Below are positions 1 through 4,764 of a stretch of DNA of 14,413 nt, one piece after another. The stretch lies in contig CBFGZU010000048.1 of assembly GCA_965653335.1 (NCBI GenBank), positions 1-14,413 of the forward strand. The letters are read 5' to 3'. The notes under the pieces were generated by a model, which ran no database searches, was not told the DNA's origin, and was given only the letters and a program-made list of their open reading frames with translations. Positions within the stretch are counted from its first letter, which is position 1; each line of letters begins with the position of its first letter. Position numbers and translations under genes: made by a program. The stretch is from Pseudolysinimonas_A sp965653335. GTDB lineage: Bacteria > Actinomycetota > Actinomycetes > Actinomycetales > Microbacteriaceae.

Positions 1-1
1 C

Positions 2-397
2 ACCCCGGAGGCAACACCCACCCCGACTCCCACGCCGACCGCCGATCCGCCGCCCGCGCCGGACACCTCCCCTGGTTTCGCCTCATTTAGCCAAGGTCAG
101 ACGGTGTCGTGCAACAGCACCAACCCGCCTGGCTACACGACCCCCGGAATCGCGTTCAACTACACCGCGAAAAATGCGTCCTCGGTATGGTTCCTCTTTG
201 GCGAGGGCGACGCGGCGGATGCCCAAGCGTTCCCCATGCCGATCAGCGGCAACCAGGGAGATGTCTATGGCGGAGGCGCCAAGGTCGAGTACCCGTGTGG
301 GGCGGCGACGGCGAAGTTCACGCTTACCGTCGTCGGCACCAACGGGCAGCACGTGAGCAAGACGTTCACGGTGACGAACAACGGCGACGAGTACTGA
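2..397 (+). CDS. Anchored beta-sandwich (Ig-like) surface protein, 3' part only
   Basis: The reading frame is open from the first complete codon at position 2, so the true start lies before the window; a GTG at 104 falls inside the domain and is not the start. The visible part begins with a Thr/Pro-rich linker (TPTPTPT followed by PPPAP), then a domain of about 100 residues of alternating hydrophobic strands ending in the tract FTLTVVG and HVSKTFTV. Two cysteines (codons 110-112 and 296-298) sit at the same places as in the next gene and could form a disulfide outside the cell. The next gene has the same order of linker and domain plus an N-terminal membrane segment, so I infer the missing part here carries one too. 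No catalytic motif is seen; function unknown. The stop is 17 bp before the start of the paralogue, so the two are probably co-transcribed. Confidence 0.75.
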   Translation, partial: TPEATPTPTPTPTADPPPAPDTSPGFASFSQGQTVSCNSTNPPGYTTPGIAFNYTAKNASSVWFLFGEGDAADAQAFPMPISGNQGDVYGGGAKVEYPCGAATAKFTLTVVGTNGQHVSKTFTVTNNGDEY

Positions 398-403
398 GCG
401 GCT

Positions 404-409
404 GAGGAA
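404..409 (+). promoter_or_regulatory. Ribosome binding site of the 415 gene
   Basis: GAGGAA lies 5 nt before the ATG at 415. It is a clear Shine-Dalgarno sequence, unlike most genes here, and suits an internal gene of an operon. Confidence 0.7.
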
Positions 410-414
410 TCACC

Positions 415-996
415 ATGACAACGGAACCGCTCTCCACCTCCGACCCCGGCACGCCGCCCGCGGACGGGCGCAACCGCATCCTCCTGATCCTCGGGATCGC
501 CGCGGCCGTGCTGCTGCTGGCCGTCGTGGCGATCGTGTTTCTGCTCATCGGCCGTGGCAGCGCCGGCCCGGGTGCCGGCGAGACGCCGACTCCGACCCTC
601 ACGTCGAGCGAGTCGCCCACCCCGACGAACACCGCCGATGACCCGGACGAGACCCAGGCGCCCGTCGACGACTCGACGCGGTTCACCGACTTCTCCGCCG
701 ACCTCACGGTCGAGTGCGACCCGACGGGCGAGCAGGACAAGCCCGAGATCACCTTCTCGTGGACCGCCGCGAACGCCGTCGAAGCCTGGTACACGCCGAG
801 CGACGATGACGCGAAGGACGACGACTACATGCGGTTCCCGAACGCGAATGCGGGAAGCAACGACGACCTGACCGACGAGCACCTCTTCCCGTGCAACCAC
901 GACCAGTACCTCGATGTCACGATCACCCTCGTCGGTGCCGACGGGGAGCACGTCAGCCACCACGTCGTCTACGAAGACGTCAACTGGCAGGGCTGA
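415..996 (+). CDS. Membrane-anchored beta-sandwich (Ig-like) surface protein, paralogue of upstream gene
   Basis: This 193-residue protein has a short cytoplasmic N-terminus (1-21), one strong transmembrane helix (22-45), an acidic Thr/Pro/Ser-rich spacer (about 48-90) and a C-terminal domain (about 93-190). The positive residue pattern suggests the C-terminal domain is outside. The domain resembles that of the preceding gene: TVEC against TVSC, a central FSWTAANAVEAWY against FNYTAKNASSVWF, FPC against YPC, and TLVGADGEHVS against TVVGTNGQHVS. C101 and C160 are the conserved cysteine pair. The domain is rich in Asp (DDDAKDDD at about 130-137), which could bind cations or merely reflect surface charge. 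I recognise the general type as a recurring uncharacterised actinobacterial surface domain but know no function. The start is fixed by the Shine-Dalgarno sequence at 404-409. Confidence 0.85.
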   Translation: MTTEPLSTSDPGTPPADGRNRILLILGIAAAVLLLAVVAIVFLLIGRGSAGPGAGETPTPTLTSSESPTPTNTADDPDETQAPVDDSTRFTDFSADLTVECDPTGEQDKPEITFSWTAANAVEAWYTPSDDDAKDDDYMRFPNANAGSNDDLTDEHLFPCNHDQYLDVTITLVGADGEHVSHHVVYEDVNWQG

Positions 997-1027
997 GCAC
1001 GCCTCGCAGCTGAACGCGGCCGGCGGT

Positions 1028-1033
1028 TAGGGT
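1028..1033 (+). promoter_or_regulatory. Predicted -10 box of a leaderless promoter
   Basis: TAGGGT ends 6 nt before the ATG at 1040, so transcription starting 7 nt after the box would begin on the A of the start codon. No Shine-Dalgarno sequence precedes the gene and no convincing -35 box is seen. Confidence 0.6.
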
Positions 1034-1039
1034 CGAAAG

Positions 1040-2083
1040 ATGCGTCGATCGCTTCTCATCGGGCTGATCGCTGGTGCCTTGCTGCTCGTCACCCTCGTCG
1101 TCGTCGGCGTGCTGGTTGCCCTCTCGGTCGTCGACCGGCAGAGTGCCGTCGCCGAGTACCAGGCGGCCGCGACCGACCTGACGGATGCCGTCGAAACGTC
1201 GGAAGCGGTCGTGGCGGAGGCCGATGAGGTGCTCGCCATCGCGGCCGACCCGCTGCTCGCCGTCGACGCCGTCGCCGCGGTGACGACCGAGCGGGATGTC
1301 GCGGCGGAGTCGCTCGGCGACGCGGAAAGTCTGCTCGGCACCGTTCCCGAGCCGCTCGACACCCAGCAGCTCCGCGCGCTCGCCGCCGACCTCCGGACGG
1401 CAGCCGGGCAGGTGGACGACGGTGACGAGCCGGTGACCGAGGCTCTCGCGGAGCTCATCTCCGCCACCCAGGCCACCGCGCCCGCCGTCGAGGCGGCAAA
1501 CTTCGACGCCGAGAACGCCCCGCACATCGCCTTCCGCGACGCGACCACCGACCTCGACGCCGCCGTGGAGGGTTCCATCGCCGAGTACCTCGTCAGCTAC
1601 CTCGACGCCGCCCACGCCCTCGAAGCGTCGCACGCCGAGGAGATCGCGGAGAAGGCAGGGCCGCTCCTCGACCGCCGCCTCGCCGTGCAGGCGTTCGCGC
1701 GCTCGTTCGCCGGCGGTGTGCTGCTCGACTTCGACTGGGCCGTGACGGTGAACGGCTACGGCACGGGCGGCAGCTACGGCGGAACGAGCTACTGGTTCTC
1801 GGCCGACGGCGGTTACGCGACCGTCACCCTGTCGGACAGCGTCGCCGCGATGTGGCCGGGGTCGGGAGTGCAGTCGCTCGTCGTCCACGAGGTCGGCCAC
1901 GCCATCCTGGCTCGTCCGGACTGCAACACCCTGTTCTTCGACTCCGAGTTCGCCGCCGGGGGCGAGGAGCCGTGGGCGACCGCGTGGGCGATCGGGCTGG
2001 GCTACACCGCCGATGGCAGCGGCGAGTCGATCTACGGTCGGCCACCCGACGCCCTCATCGAGATGTCGGGCGAATGCCGCTGA
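1040..2083 (+). CDS. Membrane-anchored putative zinc metallopeptidase (HEVGH) with long helical region
   Basis: This 347-residue protein starts with a basic tip and one hydrophobic helix (about 5-30), an uncleaved signal anchor. Residues about 33-230 are Ala/Glu/Asp-rich and predicted mostly helical, possibly coiled coil. A Gly/Tyr-rich stretch (about 235-270) leads to VVHEVGHAI, a zincin motif with H283 and H287 as likely zinc ligands and E284 as the catalytic base. E309/E310 in GGEEPWATAW, 22-23 residues on, are candidates for a third ligand as in gluzincins. C295 and C346 could form a disulfide. I do not recognise the family; the peptidase role is inferred from the motif and its setting. 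The start at 1040 is supported by the -10 box 6 nt upstream. The gene follows the surface-protein pair by 43 bp and appears separately promoted. Confidence 0.8.
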   Translation: MRRSLLIGLIAGALLLVTLVVVGVLVALSVVDRQSAVAEYQAAATDLTDAVETSEAVVAEADEVLAIAADPLLAVDAVAAVTTERDVAAESLGDAESLLGTVPEPLDTQQLRALAADLRTAAGQVDDGDEPVTEALAELISATQATAPAVEAANFDAENAPHIAFRDATTDLDAAVEGSIAEYLVSYLDAAHALEASHAEEIAEKAGPLLDRRLAVQAFARSFAGGVLLDFDWAVTVNGYGTGGSYGGTSYWFSADGGYATVTLSDSVAAMWPGSGVQSLVVHEVGHAILARPDCNTLFFDSEFAAGGEEPWATAWAIGLGYTADGSGESIYGRPPDALIEMSGECR

Positions 2084-2089
2084 CCGGCT

Positions 2090-2104
2090 CCCCCGAACCG
2101 GGGG
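2090..2104 (+). terminator. GC-rich hairpin after the HEVGH gene
   Basis: CCCCCG (2090-2095) and CGGGGG (2099-2104) form a perfect 6-bp stem with a 3-nt loop, starting 7 nt after the stop codon. There is no T tract, so it would be a terminator of the tail-less type proposed for actinobacteria, or only an mRNA end stabiliser. Confidence 0.4.
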
Positions 2105-2127
2105 TCGACCTGAGGAGAGACCGGGGG

Positions 2128-2133
2128 GATGAT
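2128..2133 (+). promoter_or_regulatory. Weak candidate -10 box for the 2140 gene
   Basis: GATGAT has the two most conserved positions of the -10 box (A2 and T6) and lies exactly 6 nt before the ATG at 2140, like the other leaderless starts here. The first base is not T. A purine run, AGGAGAGA at 2113-2120, is about 20 nt from the ATG and too far to act as a ribosome binding site. Confidence 0.3.
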
Positions 2134-2139
2134 AGGGCC

Positions 2140-2571
2140 ATGCGTATCCCCCGCGCATCCGCAGTGGTCGTCGCGCTGTCGACGTTTGTCGCCGTCGCCA
2201 CGATCGCCGCTCTTGCGAGCCAAATCGTGCCACTCGACCGAGCCGGGGCGGTGCTCCTCGATGGCCCGATCACGACCGAGGGTCAACCGACCGACGCGAC
2301 GGCTCTCGACGAGACCGAGCACGTCGGCGCCGATGCGGAACCGTCCACGACATCCTCGAGTGCCGCCGGCAGCTCGACCGGTGGGGCAACCGGTGGCTCG
2401 ACGACGGTGGTGGCTCCCGCACCCGCCGAGACCGTCCAGCCCGAGCCCGAACCCGAACCCGAACCCGAACCGAGCGGTCAGCCGGCCAGCCCAGGTAACA
2501 GCGACAGCAGCCCCGGCTTGACCGGAACAGCCGGTAACGGCGGCAACCCGCCCGGGCACGGCAAGCCGTAG
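2140..2571 (+). CDS. Small secreted or anchored low-complexity protein with (PE)n repeat
   Basis: This 143-residue protein begins MRIPRAS followed by a hydrophobic stretch of about 20 residues (8-28, VVVALSTFVAVATIAALAS), a signal peptide or anchor. The rest has low complexity: a Ser/Thr/Gly-rich part (about 68-87), a PEPEPEPEPEP block (101-111) and a Gly/Pro/Asn-rich tail ending GHGKP. No domain or catalytic motif is seen. Composition suggests an extended, wall-spanning or disordered exported chain. The frame is open further upstream, but that part overlaps the preceding gene, and only the ATG at 2140 gives a signal sequence. The gene is convergent with the response regulator, whose stop lies 16 bp away. 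Function unknown. Confidence 0.65.
   Translation: MRIPRASAVVVALSTFVAVATIAALASQIVPLDRAGAVLLDGPITTEGQPTDATALDETEHVGADAEPSTTSSSAAGSSTGGATGGSTTVVAPAPAETVQPEPEPEPEPEPSGQPASPGNSDSSPGLTGTAGNGGNPPGHGKP
2440..2469 (+). repeat. Hexanucleotide tandem repeat coding Pro-Glu
   Basis: Five tandem 6-bp units, CCCGAG then four CCCGAA, encode the Pro-Glu block of the 2140 gene. Changes of whole units keep the reading frame, so repeat number may vary between strains. Confidence 0.85.
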
Positions 2572-2587
2572 GGTTACGCCAGCAGCG

Positions 2588-3244
2588 TCACACCAGCCGG
2601 TACCCGGCGCCGCGCACGGTCTCGATGCGCTCGGGTCCGATCTTGGAGCGCAGATAGCGCACATAGACGTCGACGACATTCGACCCGGGGTCGAAGTCAT
2701 AGCCCCAGACGCGGCTCAGCAGCTGTTCCCTGCTGAGCACCTGCCCCGCATGCCGCATCAACTCTTCGGCGAGCGTGAACTCCCGCGTCGAGAGTTCGAT
2801 GTGATGATCGCCGACCGTCGCCGTCCTCTCGAGCAGGTCGAGCACGAGATCCCCATGCTCGAGCCGGGTGGGCACCGCCCGCTCCCGGTCCCGGATGCGG
2901 GCGCGGATACGGGCGAGCAGCTCATCGAACGTGAACGGCTTCGGGATGTAGTCATCCGCGCCACCGTCGAGTCCCGCGACGACATCACGCGCCGTGTCCC
3001 GCGCCGTCAGCGCGATCACGGGAACCGTCGACCCCTCGGCTCGCAACCGGGACAGCACCTCGAACCCGCTGATGTCGGGCAGCCCGATGTCGAGCAGGAC
3101 CAGATCGATGTTCCCCTCACGCACCATCTCGATCGCTTCGAGCCCCAACCCCGTCGAACTCGTCACATACCCCGCTGCGGTCAGGCCTCGATGCACGAAC
3201 GACACGATGCGTTCTTCGTCATCGACGATCAATACGTGTGTCAC
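2588..3244 (-). CDS. OmpR/PhoB-family response regulator
   Basis: This 218-residue protein has an N-terminal receiver domain (about 2-115) with the acidic pair D8/D9, phospho-acceptor D52 in LLDIGLPD, T80 and K102 in the KPF motif, so all key receiver residues are intact. The C-terminal winged-helix domain (about 127-217) has the OmpR-type signatures ELSTREFTL, LSREQLLSRVWG and VVDVYVRYLRSKIG, ending RGAGYRLV. It should bind DNA as a dimer when phosphorylated by the upstream kinase. The start is GTG, overlapping the kinase stop as GTGA, with a strong Shine-Dalgarno GGAGGGG (3256-3250) 5 nt before, so translation is coupled. The family call is firm. The regulon cannot be read from the sequence, and I see no basis for naming it after a specific characterised regulator. 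Confidence 0.95.
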   Translation of the reverse strand: MTHVLIVDDEERIVSFVHRGLTAAGYVTSSTGLGLEAIEMVREGNIDLVLLDIGLPDISGFEVLSRLRAEGSTVPVIALTARDTARDVVAGLDGGADDYIPKPFTFDELLARIRARIRDRERAVPTRLEHGDLVLDLLERTATVGDHHIELSTREFTLAEELMRHAGQVLSREQLLSRVWGYDFDPGSNVVDVYVRYLRSKIGPERIETVRGAGYRLV

Positions 3245-4644
3245 GCGGTCCCCTCCGTCGGAATGCTGATCACGAACCGCGCCCCGTCTCCCGGCGATTC
3301 GACGTGCGCGCTTCCCTCATGTGCCCGGGCGATTCTCTCGACGATCGCGAGCCCGAGGCCGGAACCGCCCGCCGAGCCGTCGGTCGCGCGCGCGAAGCGT
3401 TCGAAGACACGGCGTTCCTGGCCGGCCCGAATGCCCGGACCGTAGTCGCGCACCCAGAGGAGCGCGTACCCATCGGCGAGCCGGCTGCCGATCTCGATCG
3501 GAGTGCCGTGCGGCGCGTACTTCGCCGCATTGTCGGCGAGCTGCAGCCAGGCTTGCGTGATGAGCGCGCGATCCAGCGACACGCTCCCCTCGGCGATCTC
3601 GGTCGCCTCCCACGTGTGGCCCGGGATGACGCTCGCGAGTGCCGCGACGTCACGCGTCAACTTGCCGAGATCAGTCGGCTGGAGCTCCGGGATCGTGGCG
3701 CGCACCGCGGCGAGCTCCGTGAGCCCGTCGACGAGGCCCCCCATGCGCTGAAGTTCGTCGATCGCGAGCTCGACGGTGCTGCGCACGTCGGCGGGATCGG
3801 CGATGTCGACGAGTTCGAGATGCCCGCGGATCACGGTGAGCGGGGTGCGCAACTCGTGGCGCACGTCGTCGAGCAGTTCCCGCTGGTTGCGCAGAGCGAC
3901 GTCGAGCCGGTCGAGCATCTCGTTGACGGTTTCGGTGAGCCGCGAGATGTCATCGTTGCCGTCGACCGGGATGCGCTCACGCAGATCGCTCGCGGTGATG
4001 CGCGCCGCGGTGTCGCTCAGCTGCCGCACGGGGCGAAGCAGGCGCCCCGCGACGAGCCATCCGGCGAGGGCGACGGCGAGCAGGGTCGCGCCGGCGACGA
4101 CCGAAAAGATCACGAACCCGCGATTCATCGGCGCGAGCTCTCGCGCGACGTCGACCGCCACCACGTAGACGCCCATATCGGATGCGCCCGCGACGACCAC
4201 GGGAACCGCGACGTAGCGGATTTCGACCCCGTCGAGGAGCGCCGTGCCGATGCGCGCCGAACCGTCGGAGACTTCGCGGACGACCCGTTCGACGAGTCGG
4301 GAGTCGTCGAGCGAGAACGCCACCGCCGTGCCCGGCACGAGCGCCGGCCGACCGTCGACGATCCCGAGAACGGAACCGTTCTGCGGCGCGGGAACGAGGG
4401 CGAGGACGCGCACGAGAGCGTCGCGTGCCGACTCGACCTCGCCGGAGTCGACCACCCCGCGCGCGGCATCCACTTGTCGCCGCAGTTCCGCGTCGATGTC
4501 TCGCGCGACCTGGTCGCGCTGCACGAGATAGCTCACGCTCCCCGTCACCCCCAGCCCGACGACCATCACGAGAAGAATGGCGGCGAGGATTCTCGCCCGC
4601 ACGGTCCAGCGCGGAAGCCCCCACCGTCGACGGGCCCCGACCAT
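3241..4644 (-). CDS. Membrane sensor histidine kinase (HAMP, HisKA, HATPase_c)
   Basis: This 467-residue kinase has transmembrane helices at about 19-41 and 177-199 enclosing an extracellular sensor region of about 135 residues, then a HAMP linker (about 200-250), the H-box RHELRTP with phospho-accepting H263, the N-box LADNAAKYAP (N372), the G1 box DYGPGI (D400) and the G2 box GGSGLGL (426-432). All catalytic boxes are present, so it should be an active kinase for the regulator encoded just downstream. The sensor region shows no recognised ligand motif. The frame stays open far upstream, antisense to valS, but the ATG at 4644 directly precedes the first transmembrane helix and lies 6 nt after the -10-like CATACT. 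GAGGAG touches this ATG and is too close for a normal ribosome binding site. Confidence 0.93.
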   Translation of the reverse strand: MVGARRRWGLPRWTVRARILAAILLVMVVGLGVTGSVSYLVQRDQVARDIDAELRRQVDAARGVVDSGEVESARDALVRVLALVPAPQNGSVLGIVDGRPALVPGTAVAFSLDDSRLVERVVREVSDGSARIGTALLDGVEIRYVAVPVVVAGASDMGVYVVAVDVARELAPMNRGFVIFSVVAGATLLAVALAGWLVAGRLLRPVRQLSDTAARITASDLRERIPVDGNDDISRLTETVNEMLDRLDVALRNQRELLDDVRHELRTPLTVIRGHLELVDIADPADVRSTVELAIDELQRMGGLVDGLTELAAVRATIPELQPTDLGKLTRDVAALASVIPGHTWEATEIAEGSVSLDRALITQAWLQLADNAAKYAPHGTPIEIGSRLADGYALLWVRDYGPGIRAGQERRVFERFARATDGSAGGSGLGLAIVERIARAHEGSAHVESPGDGARFVISIPTEGTA

Positions 4645-4650
4645 CTCCTC

Positions 4651-4656
4651 AGTATG
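4651..4656 (-). promoter_or_regulatory. Predicted -10 box of the two-component operon
   Basis: CATACT on the minus strand ends 6 nt before the kinase ATG, so the predicted transcript begins at the start codon. A2 and T6 of the box match; the first base is C. No good -35 box is seen. Confidence 0.45.
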
Positions 4657-4693
4657 ACGCCGAAGCGGCACGACCGCGGGCAACACGACCGAG

Positions 4694-4699
4694 TAAACT
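4694..4699 (+). promoter_or_regulatory. Predicted -10 box of valS
   Basis: TAAACT fits the TANNNT pattern and predicts a transcription start near 4706, giving a 5' leader of about 59 nt before the ATG. The leader contains a possible small hairpin (GGCACC at 4715-4720 with GGTGCC at 4734-4739) and the Shine-Dalgarno GGAG at 4754-4757. It is far too short for a T-box. Confidence 0.5.
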
Positions 4700-4764
4700 G
4701 CACGCACACAACCAGGCACCTCCCCATCGACACGGTGCCGCGCATACCGAACCGGAGCACCGCG

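Noticed and set aside
104..397. GTG at 104 as start of the first gene
   Set aside because: The frame is open to the window edge with a Thr/Pro linker like the paralogue, so the start is outside.
2103..2110. Palindrome GGTCGACC as an operator before the 2140 gene
   Set aside because: An 8-bp palindrome is expected by chance in GC-rich DNA; it overlaps the hairpin and is not repeated elsewhere nearby.
980..2233. 417-codon open frame on the minus strand
   Set aside because: It is antisense to the HEVGH protein and part of the next gene, is Arg/Gly-rich, and has no motif.
2596..2608. GCCGG-tac-CCGGC palindrome near the end of the response regulator gene
   Set aside because: It lies inside the codons of the conserved C-terminus (GAGYRLV) and is too short to call a terminator.
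3238..4764. Long open frame on the + strand joined to the front of valS
   Set aside because: It is antisense to the sensor kinase, has no synthetase homology before 4765, and valS has a good ATG with ribosome binding site there. High GC keeps antisense frames open.
4700..4764. T-box or other riboswitch in the valS leader
   Set aside because: The predicted leader is about 59 nt, with only one short possible hairpin and no T-box sequence.
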